A DNA stretch of 64,000 bases, from the NCBI RefSeq assembly GCF_009848505.1, contig NZ_WWDL01000005.1, forward strand, positions 62,001 through 126,000, in the 5' to 3' direction. Below are positions 51,459 to 59,761 of the stretch, piece after piece. Made by a program: the position numbers and the translations under genes. The stretch is from Muricoccus harenae. Lineage in GTDB: Bacteria > Pseudomonadota > Alphaproteobacteria > Acetobacterales > Acetobacteraceae. The notes below the pieces were generated by a model. That model worked only from the letters and a program-made list of their open reading frames with translations, was not told where the DNA came from and did no database searches. Each line of letters opens with the position of its first letter. Within the stretch, counting starts at the first letter, position 1.

Positions 51459-52312
51459 GCCGCGCCCTCCTTCGCGCCTTCCTTGGCGGCGCGGGTCCGT
51501 GCCCGGTCGCGCTTCAGCAGTTCCCCGGCGAGCTTGATATAGGCCTGGGCGCCGGCCGAGCGCACGTCATAGAGCAGTACCGGCAGGCCATGGGACGGCG
51601 CCTCGGAGACGCGGATATTGCGGGGGATCACCGTGTCGTACACCCGGTCCTTGAAGAAGCTCCGCACGTCGCGCGCGACAAGTTCGGAGAGGTTGTTGCG
51701 CCGGTCGAACATGGTCAGGACGATCCCGTCCAGCGCCAGTCCTGGATTGAGCCGCTTCACCCGCTCCACTGTCCGCGCCATCTGGGAGATCCCCTCAAGG
51801 GCGAAGAACTCGGTCTGCAGCGGCACCAGCACGGATTGGGATGCGACGAGTGCATTCAGCGTCAGCAGGCCAAGCGAGGGCGGGCAGTCGATCAGCAGGT
51901 AATCGTAGCGCGCCAACGTCCCCTGGTCTCGGTCCAGCGCCTTGGCCAGCCGCCGCTCGCGATCCTCCATGCCGACCATCTCGATCTCGGCGCCGGCCAA
52001 GTCGTTGTCGGCGGGCAGCAGGTCAAGTCCCGGGATCTTGCTCGGGCGGATCAGCTCCGACAGCGGCTTGTCGCCTACCAGCAGCGCATAGCTGCCGATG
52101 CCGCGCTCGTTGCGCGGAATGCCGAGGCCGGTTGAGGCGTTGCCCTGCGGGTCCATGTCCAGCAGCAGCACACGCTTGGTGGTGGAAAGGGCCGTCGCCA
52201 GGTTGATGGCCGTCGTGGTCTTTCCTACGCCGCCTTTCTGGTTGGCGAGGGCGATGCGCCGCGTTGCCTGGGAGGCGGCACGCGGCTGGCTGGGGCGGTC
52301 AGGGCCCGACAC
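51455..52312 (-). CDS. parA: Chromosome partitioning ATPase ParA
   Basis: A 285-residue deviant-Walker ATPase that drives segregation with ParB. The motif is NQKGGVGKTTTAINLATAL (about 24-42) with the signature lysine of the KGGxGKT form; DMDPQGNASTGLGI and DCPPSLGLLTLNALVAS follow. The start is a GTG at 52312 and overlaps the rsmG end by 14 bp. A basic Ala/Lys tail closes the protein. It is co-transcribed in mnmG-rsmG-parA-parB. Confidence 0.96.
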   Translation of the reverse strand: MSGPDRPSQPRAASQATRRIALANQKGGVGKTTTAINLATALSTTKRVLLLDMDPQGNASTGLGIPRNERGIGSYALLVGDKPLSELIRPSKIPGLDLLPADNDLAGAEIEMVGMEDRERRLAKALDRDQGTLARYDYLLIDCPPSLGLLTLNALVASQSVLVPLQTEFFALEGISQMARTVERVKRLNPGLALDGIVLTMFDRRNNLSELVARDVRSFFKDRVYDTVIPRNIRVSEAPSHGLPVLLYDVRSAGAQAYIKLAGELLKRDRARTRAAKEGAKEGAA

Positions 52313-52904
52313 GGCGAATTCCCGTCATTCGAAGGATGGTGGCGCCCGGATCGGTCCGGCTCTCGAAGCACTCTGTGTCCATTGTCCAATCCGCACTCGC
52401 CGCGGTCAATTCGGCCGCAGCCGTCCGCCCTTTGGGAAACACCGCCACACCCCCTGGCGCCAGCATTCTCGCCGCATGCCCTAGCAACACCGCCAGCGGC
52501 GCGAGGGCGCGCGCCGTGAGCACGGCCAGCGGCGGCAGCGCCACGGTCTCGATCCGCGCGGTATGCACTGTCACATGCCGCAGTCCGAGTTCCGCGGAGG
52601 CCGCCGTGAGGAAGGCAGCCTTGCGCCGGTCGGATTCCACCAGATGCCACGGGCGCGCGGTGTCGGCGATGGCCAGAATCAGCCCGGGAAAGCCGCCGCC
52701 GGTTCCCAGATCCGCCGCTACACCGTCGCCGGGCGGCAGCAGCGGCAGGAGCTGGAGCGAATCGGCGATGTGCCGCGCCCGCAGCGTCTCCGCGTCGCGC
52801 TCCGCCACCAGATTGATCCGGGCGTTCCAGCGCAGCAGCAGCGACAGGAAGTTCTCAAGCTGATCGGTCGTTTCACGTGAAACGATCGGAGGGGGGAGCT
52901 TCAT
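52299..52904 (-). CDS. rsmG: 16S rRNA m7G527 methyltransferase
   Basis: Methylates N7 of G527 of 16S rRNA. The 201-residue SAM enzyme has the motif VAADLGTGGGFPGLILAIAD (about 62-81) and WHLVESDRRKAAFL. The N-terminal codons for VSRET (IVSRETTDQLENF) are written by a parS-like palindrome (52869-52884), the usual place of a parS site in many bacteria. The ATG overlaps the mnmG stop (52901-52904). Confidence 0.95.
   Translation of the reverse strand: MKLPPPIVSRETTDQLENFLSLLLRWNARINLVAERDAETLRARHIADSLQLLPLLPPGDGVAADLGTGGGFPGLILAIADTARPWHLVESDRRKAAFLTAASAELGLRHVTVHTARIETVALPPLAVLTARALAPLAVLLGHAARMLAPGGVAVFPKGRTAAAELTAASADWTMDTECFESRTDPGATILRMTGIRRVGP
52869..52884. promoter_or_regulatory. parS: parS-like ParB-binding site in rsmG
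   Basis: CGTTTCACGTGAAACG is a perfect 16-bp palindrome. It matches the parS consensus TGTTTCACGTGAAACA at 14 of 16 positions, including the whole GTTTCACGTGAAAC core. It encodes part of VSRET in RsmG. Confidence 0.92.
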
Positions 52905-54781
52905 CGGGCCACCGCGCGGACCTGCGGCTGCACGCGCCGGAGATGGCCGGCCAGGGCCACCAGTGCTGCCGGGGTCACCCCCGGCACCCGCCCTGCCGAG
53001 CCGAGGGTCGCCGGCCGCGCCGCCTCCAGCCGCTGGCGCATCTCAGTGGACAGGCCTGCGATGGAGGCGAAGTCCACATCCTCCGGTATCGGCAGCCTTT
53101 CCTCTCGCTCCAGCGCGGCGAACTCCGCCGCCTGACGGGAGAGATAGGGGGCATAGAGCGCCTCCGTCTCCAACTGCTCCCGTACCCCACGCGGCAGGTC
53201 CCGCAGCCAGGGGAAGGCCGCCTCCAGCGCTGGTCCGGCAGCGGCAGGCAGCGCCATCACCTCCAGCAGGGAGCGCGGCACGCCGTCCTGGTTCACCGCG
53301 ATGCCTGCCAAGGCCAGCGCTGCCGGCGTTGCCACGGAGGCCCTTGCCCGCCCGAGCGCGTCCGCCACTGCCTGGGCGAAGGCCCGGTGCCGCGCCGCCC
53401 GTTCGGACCCGACGCAGCCCCATTCCAGACCGCGCTCCGTCAATCGAAGCCCGGCATTATCGGCTCGCAGCCGCAGCCGGTGCTCCGCCCGAGCGGTGAG
53501 CATCCGATAGGGCTCCGTCACCCCCTGGGTGACCAGGTCGTCCACCAGCACGCCGGCATAGGCTTCTGTCCGCAGCAGCACCCGCGGCTCCTGCCCACCC
53601 CCGGCCCGGTGAGCCGCATTCACCCCGGCCAGGAGCCCCTGCGCCGCCGCCTCCTCATAACCTGTGGTCCCGTTCACCTGCCCGGCCAGGAACAGCCGCG
53701 GCACGCTCCGGACCTCCAGCCCTGGCTTCAAGGCGCGGGGGTCGAGGTGGTCGTATTCGATGGCGTAGCCGTGCCGCAGGATTCGCGCGCGGGACAGGCC
53801 GGGGATGCTGGCCACCACCGCTTCCTGCACGTCCCGCGGAAGACTGGTGGAAATCCCGTTCGGATAGACGGTGGGGTCGTCCAGCCCCTCCGGCTCCAGG
53901 AAGATCTGGTGCCGCTCCCGCTGGGCGAAGCGGACCACCTTGTCCTCGATGGAGGGGCAGTAGCGTGGCCCCGTCCCCTGGATCTGCCCGCTATGCACCG
54001 GGGCACGGTCCAGGTTGGCGCGGATGATAGCGTGGGTCTCGGGCGTGGTCGCCGTGATCCCGCATTCCACCTGAGGTGTGGTGATCCGGTCCGTCATCCA
54101 GGACAGCGGCTCGGCGGGGTCGTCCCCCGGCTGCGGCTCCACCGCGCCCCAGTCGATGGTGCGCCCGTCCAGCCGGGGCGGCGTCCCGGTCTTCAGCCGA
54201 CGCACCGGCAGGCCCATCCCGACGAGCGCCAGGGCCAGCCCCACTGAGGCCGGGTCGCCATGACGGCCGGCGGGCTGCCGCTCCGGCCCCAGATGGATCT
54301 CGCCTCGGAGGAAGGTGCCCGCCGTTACCACCACGGCGCCGCAAGCGATTCGCGCGCCATCCCCGGTGAGGACGGCGTCCACGCCGCCGTCCCGGCCACG
54401 CTCCAGCCCCTCCACGACACCCTCTCGAATGGTGAGCCCCGGCGTCGCCTCCAGCAGTGCCCGAATGGCACGGCGGTACAGCGCCCGGTCGGCCTGGGCC
54501 CGGGGGCCACGCACCGCCGGTCCCTTGCTGCGGTTCAGCAGCTTAAAGTGAATGCCTGCGGCATCCGCCGCCCGGCCGATCAACCCATCCAGCGCATCCA
54601 CCTCGCGCACCAGATGGCCCTTCCCCACGCCTCCGATCGCCGGATTGCAGGACATCTCGCCCAGCCGGTCGATCCGGTGCGTCAGCAGCAACGTACGCGC
54701 GCCGCAACGCGCCGCCGCGGCGGCCGCCTCGGCCCCCGCATGCCCGCCGCCCACCACCACCACATCGAATTCGCACCCCAT
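52901..54781 (-). CDS. mnmG: tRNA U34 carboxymethylaminomethyl modification enzyme MnmG
   Basis: With MnmE, it installs the cmnm5 group on wobble U34 using FAD, glycine and methylene-tetrahydrofolate. The 626-residue protein begins MGCEFDVVVVGGGHAGAEAA (FAD motif GGGHAGAEA). It contains EMSCNPAIGGVGKGHLVREV, TAGTFLRGEIHLG and the C-terminal PEDVDFASIAGLSTEMRQRL, all MnmG hallmarks. The ATG at 54781 matches the family start. mnmE is 31 bp upstream and rsmG overlaps downstream. Confidence 0.97.
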   Translation of the reverse strand: MGCEFDVVVVGGGHAGAEAAAAAARCGARTLLLTHRIDRLGEMSCNPAIGGVGKGHLVREVDALDGLIGRAADAAGIHFKLLNRSKGPAVRGPRAQADRALYRRAIRALLEATPGLTIREGVVEGLERGRDGGVDAVLTGDGARIACGAVVVTAGTFLRGEIHLGPERQPAGRHGDPASVGLALALVGMGLPVRRLKTGTPPRLDGRTIDWGAVEPQPGDDPAEPLSWMTDRITTPQVECGITATTPETHAIIRANLDRAPVHSGQIQGTGPRYCPSIEDKVVRFAQRERHQIFLEPEGLDDPTVYPNGISTSLPRDVQEAVVASIPGLSRARILRHGYAIEYDHLDPRALKPGLEVRSVPRLFLAGQVNGTTGYEEAAAQGLLAGVNAAHRAGGGQEPRVLLRTEAYAGVLVDDLVTQGVTEPYRMLTARAEHRLRLRADNAGLRLTERGLEWGCVGSERAARHRAFAQAVADALGRARASVATPAALALAGIAVNQDGVPRSLLEVMALPAAAGPALEAAFPWLRDLPRGVREQLETEALYAPYLSRQAAEFAALEREERLPIPEDVDFASIAGLSTEMRQRLEAARPATLGSAGRVPGVTPAALVALAGHLRRVQPQVRAVAR

Positions 54782-54812
54782 GGCGCGCCTATACCGCCAC
54801 CGCCCGACCGGG

Positions 54813-56117
54813 TCACTTCCCGATGCAGAACTCGGCGAAAACACGGTCCAGGATCGCCTCGGCCCCGACCCGCCCGGTGAGCCGCCCGAGCGCCCGCAAC
54901 GCCTCCCGCAGCCCGTCCGCCCGCAACTCCGGCAGGGCCGCCTCCTCCGCCTCGCACAGCCAGGACAGTGCGTCCCGGATGGCGGCACGATGCCGGGGAC
55001 GGGTCAGCAGCGCCGCGCCCGATGCTGGCGCCAGCCGTGCTGCCTCCTCCTCCAACCGGGCGCGCAGTTGGTCCAGCCCCTCGCCAGTCCGTGCGGAGAC
55101 GGAGATGGCGTCCGCGGGCAGCCCCGGCGCCAAGCCCAGATCGGCCTTGCTAGCAACAACCAGGCAGTCCCTCCGCGTGACGAGATCGAGCGTCGCCTCA
55201 TCCGGCGCGGCATCCCCGGCGAAGACGGTGATCACCAGATCTGCTCCCTCCCCCCGGTGCAGCGCCCGGCGCACTCCCTCGGCTTCAATCTCGTCGCCCG
55301 CCTCCCGCAGCCCGGCCGTATCTGCCAGCACCGCCGGCAGCCCGGCGAGCACGATCCGGGCCTCCACGATGTCCCGCGTCGTCCCCGCCCGCGCCGAGAC
55401 GATCGCCGCCTCCCGTCCTACGAGTGCGTTCAGCAGCGAGGATTTCCCCGCATTCGGCGCCCCGAGGATGGCAACATCAAGCCCGGCCCGGACCCGCTCC
55501 CCGCCCGCATCCTCCTCGATCCGCGCCGTCATCTCCGCAGTCAGCGCACGTAGGCCGGCCAGCACCTGGTCCTCCAGTGGTCCGGGCAGCCCCTCATCCT
55601 CGAACTCGATCAGCGCCTCCTGCCGTGCCAGCAGCCCGGCTAGGCGGTCGCTCCACCTATCGCACAGCGCGGCCAACCCGCCGCCCGCCAGGCGGAGCGC
55701 CTGGCGCGCCTGGGCCGCCGTCTCGGCCTCGATCAGGTCGATGACGCCCTCGGCGGCGGTCAGGTCCATGCGGCCGTTCAATACCGCCCGGCGGGTGAAC
55801 TCGCCGGGCTCGGCGGGACGTGCGCCCAGCGCCACCAGCGCGGCCCCCACGCCCTCGACCACGGCCGCCCCGCCATGCAGGTGAAGCTCGGCCGAATCCT
55901 CGCCGGTATAGGATGCTGGTCCAGGCATCCACAGCACCAGCGCCTCGTCCAGCACCGCCCCCTCTGCAGCCCGTAGTCGCCGCACGGAGGCGCGGCGCGG
56001 GGCCGGCACCCGGCCGCACAACCCCGCCAGCACATCCCGGCTTCCGGGGCCGGACAGCCGCATGACGGCAATGGCCGCGCGCCCCGGCGCGGTGGCCAGG
56101 GCGAAGATCGTATCCAC
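54813..56117 (-). CDS. mnmE: tRNA modification GTPase MnmE
   Basis: The GTPase partner of MnmG. In the 434-residue protein the N-terminal folate-binding domain has PGEFTRRAVLNGRMDLTAAE. The G domain carries the P-loop GAPNAGKS (219-226), SARAGTTRDIVEARI and DTAGLREAGDEIEAEGV. The C-terminus FCIGK includes the conserved Cys431. The start is a GTG at 56117, eight bases after the ferredoxin-like gene stop; the next residues (DTIFALATAPGRAAIAV) match the family start. Confidence 0.97.
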   Translation of the reverse strand: MDTIFALATAPGRAAIAVMRLSGPGSRDVLAGLCGRVPAPRRASVRRLRAAEGAVLDEALVLWMPGPASYTGEDSAELHLHGGAAVVEGVGAALVALGARPAEPGEFTRRAVLNGRMDLTAAEGVIDLIEAETAAQARQALRLAGGGLAALCDRWSDRLAGLLARQEALIEFEDEGLPGPLEDQVLAGLRALTAEMTARIEEDAGGERVRAGLDVAILGAPNAGKSSLLNALVGREAAIVSARAGTTRDIVEARIVLAGLPAVLADTAGLREAGDEIEAEGVRRALHRGEGADLVITVFAGDAAPDEATLDLVTRRDCLVVASKADLGLAPGLPADAISVSARTGEGLDQLRARLEEEAARLAPASGAALLTRPRHRAAIRDALSWLCEAEEAALPELRADGLREALRALGRLTGRVGAEAILDRVFAEFCIGK

Positions 56118-56125
56118 TTGATGCC

Positions 56126-56551
56126 CTAGGCGCTGCGCGCCGCGTCTTTCGGCTTCGGCTCCTTCGGCACCTGGTGCTTCTCGGTCAGCATCAGCCGGGG
56201 CACGCGCCCGCGGTCGCGCACATGCACCGTCAGGATTTCGTCGATGTCCTCGGGCGTGTCGGCGCGGTACCAGACACCTTCGGGATAGATCACCATGGTC
56301 GGCCCGAACTCACAGCGATCCAGGCAACCTGCGCTGTTCACCCGCACCCGCTTGAGGCCTAACTCTTTTGCCCGTGCCTTCATGTAGTCCCGCAGCGGTT
56401 CGCTGCCGCGCGCAGCGCAGGAGCCGCGCCGGTGCCCGTTGGGACGGCGGTTCGTGCAGACGAACAGATGCACGTCGAACCAGGGGGGGGGATCGGCTAC
56501 GGGCGAACCGGGAGCTGTTTCACGTGAAACTGGAAGCGGCGTGTCGGACAA
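56126..56551 (-). CDS. Thioredoxin-like (2Fe-2S) ferredoxin
   Basis: A 141-residue protein with the thioredoxin-like 2Fe-2S ferredoxin fold. Four Cys are placed as in that family: C-x12-C type (HLFVCTNRRPNGHRRGSC) and AGCLDRC, followed by FGPTMVIYPEGVWYRADTPE. The start is a TTG at 56551, the first start codon after an in-frame stop. The codons for VSRET near the N-terminus coincide with a parS-like site. It opens the operon running through mnmE to parB. The electron partner is unknown. Confidence 0.85.
   Translation of the reverse strand: MSDTPLPVSRETAPGSPVADPPPWFDVHLFVCTNRRPNGHRRGSCAARGSEPLRDYMKARAKELGLKRVRVNSAGCLDRCEFGPTMVIYPEGVWYRADTPEDIDEILTVHVRDRGRVPRLMLTEKHQVPKEPKPKDAARSA
56516..56531. 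promoter_or_regulatory. parS: parS-like ParB-binding site near the ferredoxin start
   Basis: TGTTTCACGTGAAACT matches the parS consensus TGTTTCACGTGAAACA at 15 of 16 positions. Like the site at 52869 it encodes VSRET, here at residues 8-12 of the ferredoxin-like protein. It lies about 20 bp inside the start of the operon that ends with parA-parB. Confidence 0.93.
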
Positions 56552-56709
56552 GGCTGGTTATCCCGAAGAAGGAGAGGGAAGGGACAGCCCGCGGATGTAA
56601 AGCCGCCGCGGTCGGCAATCGAGCCCTCATGGCTCAGCAGCACCCTACTGCAAACCCGGCGCTTGACGTGGAGCCTCAGGCGACCGACGAATGCCGCCAG
56701 GCCAAACCC

Positions 56710-57246
56710 ATGCCCCAGACCTTTCTCCACACCCCACTCGGCACCGTCACCCTTTCCGAGGAGGACGGTGCCATCGTCGCCCTCGACTGGGGGCAAGGCC
56801 GCGACCGCGAGGAGACCCCCCTCCTCCGCCGCGCGGCCGACCAGTTGCAGGACTACATGGACGGCCTCCGCACCTCCTTCGACCTGCCGCTGAATCCCAT
56901 GGGCAGCCCCTTCCGCCAGCGTGTCTGGCAGGCGCTGCGCGACATCCCCCATGGCGAGACGCGCAGCTATGCCGATCTCGCCCGCATCCTCGGCACCGCC
57001 TCCCGCGCCATCGGCGGTGCCAATGGCGCGAACCCGATCCCGATCATCATCCCCTGCCACCGCGTGATCGGTGCCGGCGGCACCATCGGCGGCTATTCAG
57101 GCGAGGGCGGCATCGCCACCAAGCGCTGGCTCCTCTCCCTCGAACGCCGTAGCCGCGGTGCTGATCCGGCCAGCCCCGACCTGCTGGACCAACCTTCCAC
57201 CTTCCTGCAAACGGGCCGCGCGACACGCGTACCCGAAGCGCTCTAG
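56710..57246 (+). CDS. ogt: Methylated-DNA-[protein]-cysteine S-methyltransferase
   Basis: Repairs O6-alkylguanine by a suicidal transfer to Cys116 (PIIIPCHRVIG). The 178-residue protein has an N-terminal RNase-H-like domain, the HTH segment FRQRVWQALRDIPHGETRSY and SRAIGGANGANPI; the C-terminal tail is about 20 residues longer than usual. No Ada regulatory domain is fused, so Ogt-type. The ATG at 56710 is preferred, but an in-frame ATG at 56629 would add 27 non-conserved residues. It is divergent from the ferredoxin-mnmE operon. qor follows 11 bp downstream. Confidence 0.9.
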   Translation: MPQTFLHTPLGTVTLSEEDGAIVALDWGQGRDREETPLLRRAADQLQDYMDGLRTSFDLPLNPMGSPFRQRVWQALRDIPHGETRSYADLARILGTASRAIGGANGANPIPIIIPCHRVIGAGGTIGGYSGEGGIATKRWLLSLERRSRGADPASPDLLDQPSTFLQTGRATRVPEAL

Positions 57247-57257
57247 GAACCTCGTCG

Positions 57258-58232
57258 ATGAACCATGCCATCCGCCTCCATGAGACCGGCGGCCCGGAGA
57301 AGCTGGTCTGGGAGGAGGTCCCTGTTCCCAGCCCGAAGCCCGGCGAGGCGCTGGTGCGCCATGCAGCGGTCGGGCTCAACTTCATCGACATCTATTTCCG
57401 CACCGGCCTCTACAAGGTGCCCTCCCTCCCAGCCGTTATCGGCATGGAAGCCGCGGGCACGGTGGAAGCGGTGGGCGAAGGGGTAGAGGATCTGAAGCCG
57501 GGCGACCGCGTCGCCTATGCCATGGGTCCGATCGGCGCCTATTCGCAGCTTCGCACCATCCGCGCAGACGTGCTGGTGAAGCTGCCGGACGACATCCCCT
57601 CCGAAACCGCAGCCGCGATGATGCTCCAGGGCCTCACCGCCCAGTACCTGCTCCGCCGCACCCATAAGCTGCAGGCGGGCGAGACCATCCTCGTCCATGC
57701 GGCTGCCGGCGGCGTTGGCCTGATCCTCGCGCAATGGGCCAAGGCCTTGGGCGCCACCGTCATCGGCACCGTCGGTTCCGAGGCGAAGGCCGAGATCGCC
57801 CGCGCCCATGGCTGCGACCACGTCATCCTCTCGACCGACGACATCGCCGCCCGCGTCAGCGAGATCACCCACGGCGCCCGGCTGCCGGTCGTCTATGACA
57901 GCATCGGCCGCGACACCTTCACCGCCTCGCTCGACTGCCTCGCTCCCTTCGGCCTCCTCGTTTCATACGGCAACGCCTCCGGTCCGGTTACGGGTGTCGA
58001 TATTGGGATTCTCGCCGCCAAGGGCAGCCTCTTCGTGACCCGCCCGACCCTTGCCACCCACACCGCAAAGCGCGCCGATCTGCTCGCGATGTCGGACGAT
58101 CTGTTCGCGGTGGTGCGCAGCGGCAAGGTGAAGATCGAGGTCAACCAGACCTTCCCGCTCAAGGATGCCGGTGAAGCGCATCGTGCCTTGGAATCAAGAA
58201 AGACCACCGGAAGCAGCCTGCTGATGCCGTAA
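57258..58232 (+). CDS. qor: NADPH:quinone oxidoreductase, zinc-free MDR family
   Basis: A 324-residue medium-chain reductase that reduces quinones with NADPH. It has GLNFIDIYFRTGLYKVPSLP, GMEAAGTVEAVGEGV and the nucleotide motif HAAAGGVGLILAQWAK (about 151-166). No zinc-ligand Cys/His set is present. The C-terminus FPLKDAGEAHRALESRKTTG is typical of Qor. It is probably co-transcribed with ogt (11-bp gap). AT-rich sequence and a GGGAAG/CTTCCC hairpin (about 58308-58324) follow, between it and the convergent GNAT gene. Confidence 0.93.
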   Translation: MNHAIRLHETGGPEKLVWEEVPVPSPKPGEALVRHAAVGLNFIDIYFRTGLYKVPSLPAVIGMEAAGTVEAVGEGVEDLKPGDRVAYAMGPIGAYSQLRTIRADVLVKLPDDIPSETAAAMMLQGLTAQYLLRRTHKLQAGETILVHAAAGGVGLILAQWAKALGATVIGTVGSEAKAEIARAHGCDHVILSTDDIAARVSEITHGARLPVVYDSIGRDTFTASLDCLAPFGLLVSYGNASGPVTGVDIGILAAKGSLFVTRPTLATHTAKRADLLAMSDDLFAVVRSGKVKIEVNQTFPLKDAGEAHRALESRKTTGSSLLMP

Positions 58233-58350
58233 TATTTCCGAAAAACGGCTAAGATTTCCGGTGCGGGAAATTTTCCGGCCAGGTTGAGGCCCGACTGAGA
58301 AACGGCGGGGAAGGACGTCTTCCCGGCCTCCAGGGGACTAAGGCGTCCCG

Positions 58351-59103
58351 CTACCCCTTCAAGAAATACCGGTACCGATAGAGTTCGACGAAGCCTGCAC
58401 GCTCATACAGGCGTCGCGCAGGCGCATTCTCCGGCGATACCTGCAGCCAGCACAGCGAAGCCCCTTGTGACGCTCCCCAGCCGGCCAGTGCGCCCAACAG
58501 GCGCTGCCCCAGCCCGTGCCGACGGAACTCCGGCCGCACAGCCAGGTCGAACAGCCCACACAGATCGCCATCGGCCACGGCATGCCCGCAAGCGGCGGCC
58601 GCCCCGTTCTCCCGGAGCACCAGCCAAGTCGCGGGACGGGCCATCAGCGGTACCGCCTGCTCCTTTTCGGCGCGCCGGGCAGGGCCCTGGTGCTCGGCCG
58701 TTGCCAGCACGGAGAGCCACTCCGCCCCTGGCCCTTCCGACCATGCCGCCCCCGCCTCCTCCACAGGCGGTACGGCTCCGGCCATCACCAGCGCCCCATC
58801 CGCCTCTCGGTAGCCGCGCGCCTCCAGCAGCGGCAGCAGCCCGGGCGGATCCAAGGGGGTTGAGCGGAAGCGGCAGGTCATCCCCAGCCGGGCGTAGTGC
58901 GCCTCGATCCGATCCACCCGCGCGGTTAACTCCGGGTCGTCTGCCGGATCCAGCGAGCAGGCCGCATTCGCCCGCCCCGTGCCGCCGAGGAAGACGCGCA
59001 GCACAAAGGGCCCATCCCACGCGACCCGCGGCGCGGGCACGGCATTGAGTGCCGCGCGCTCTATCAGCGCTATCTCCGGCGCCGCTTTCATCGCAGCCGT
59101 CAT
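58351..59103 (-). CDS. GNAT-family N-acetyltransferase
   Basis: A protein of about 250 residues with an N-terminal degenerate half and a C-terminal GNAT domain (about 150-250). The acetyl-CoA motif A is FDLAVRPEFRRHGLGQRLLG, with R-x-x-G-x-G as R-R-H-G-L-G. It is followed by CWLQVSPENAPARRLYERAG, the classic motif B. Acceptor unknown; protein, antibiotic or amino-acid acetylation cannot be told apart. The ATG at 59103 or 59091 fits; longer frames run into the divergent leader of the Gly-rich gene. Confidence 0.85.
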   Translation of the reverse strand: MTAAMKAAPEIALIERAALNAVPAPRVAWDGPFVLRVFLGGTGRANAACSLDPADDPELTARVDRIEAHYARLGMTCRFRSTPLDPPGLLPLLEARGYREADGALVMAGAVPPVEEAGAAWSEGPGAEWLSVLATAEHQGPARRAEKEQAVPLMARPATWLVLRENGAAAACGHAVADGDLCGLFDLAVRPEFRRHGLGQRLLGALAGWGASQGASLCWLQVSPENAPARRLYERAGFVELYRYRYFLKG

Positions 59104-59314
59104 CCTGGTCCTTCGCTCCGTCAACGGCGCCTGCGACGTCGCCGCACGGCGTCGCGGAGAATGCCACAGCACTGACCGCCCATCACGGCCGCGGCGACGC
59201 CCAGAAGGCGCCCAGCATGCCCGGCGCCTCTTCGTGCAAGTGATCCGTTCCAAGAAACCGGGGCCGGAAGGCCGCGTTGGTCTGGGGGAGATCACCCAGG
59301 TTCAGGAGAACACA

Positions 59315-59611
59315 ATGAAGAAAGTCAGTCTCGCACTTGCTCTGGCCGCCGGCCTCATCGCCGGGCCGGCGATGGCGCAGACCAGCACGGCCCCGACCCC
59401 GCGCGCACCGACTGGTGTTGCCCCTAACCAGGGCGCGGGCGTTCCCGGCATGGCCGCCTCCCCCTCGGCGCCTGTCGGCACCGCCGGCGGCCCGACAAAC
59501 CCGCAGGCTGGTGTTCCCGGCACGCAGGCGCCGTCGCAGCTTGGCGGCGGCGGTGGTGGCGGCTCGGGCGGTGGTGGCGGTTCGGGCGGCGGCGGCGGCT
59601 CGGGTGGCTGA
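59315..59611 (+). CDS. Small secreted Gly/Pro-rich protein
   Basis: The 98-residue product has a clear signal peptide (MKKVSLALALAAGLIAGPAMA-Q; Ala21 before the cut). The mature chain has repeats of the type GVPG-MAASPSAP and GVPGTQAPS, and ends in tandem GGGGSG units (about 76-98). No fold is expected from the composition. AGGAG before the ATG and the good signal peptide argue that it is real. It is divergent from the GNAT gene and convergent with rho. Role unknown, perhaps envelope surface. Confidence 0.65.
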   Translation: MKKVSLALALAAGLIAGPAMAQTSTAPTPRAPTGVAPNQGAGVPGMAASPSAPVGTAGGPTNPQAGVPGTQAPSQLGGGGGGGSGGGGGSGGGGGSGG

Positions 59612-59647
59612 TCCACCCAGGCCCGGCACCAGCCAGAGGCTTGCATG

Positions 59648-59682
59648 AAAAAGGGCCTGTCCCGGTCATCCGGGACAGGCCC
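59648..59682 (-). terminator. Intrinsic terminator downstream of rho
   Basis: A perfect 13-bp stem, GGGCCTGTCCCGG (59653-59665) with CCGGGACAGGCCC (59670-59682) around TCAT. On the minus strand it is followed by TTTTT (59652-59648), so it ends the rho transcript about 80 bp after its stop. On the plus strand the stem could also stop the Gly-rich gene, though without a T-run. Confidence 0.92.
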
Positions 59683-59761
59683 TCATCATGCCGGCGCCCC
59701 TCACCTGGGGCGCCACCGCCGGGTGCAAGGATGGCAAGCCATCCCCACACCCCGCACGGCT

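Noticed and set aside
54813-56117. A third parS site in mnmE or mnmG
   Set aside because: Reading through both genes showed no further GTTTCACGTGAAAC-like palindrome.
59540-59611. The tandem GGGGSG-coding repeat as a CRISPR or synthetic linker artefact
   Set aside because: It is in frame with a good signal peptide and ribosome site and varies like a natural Gly-rich tail; there are no spacer-repeat units.
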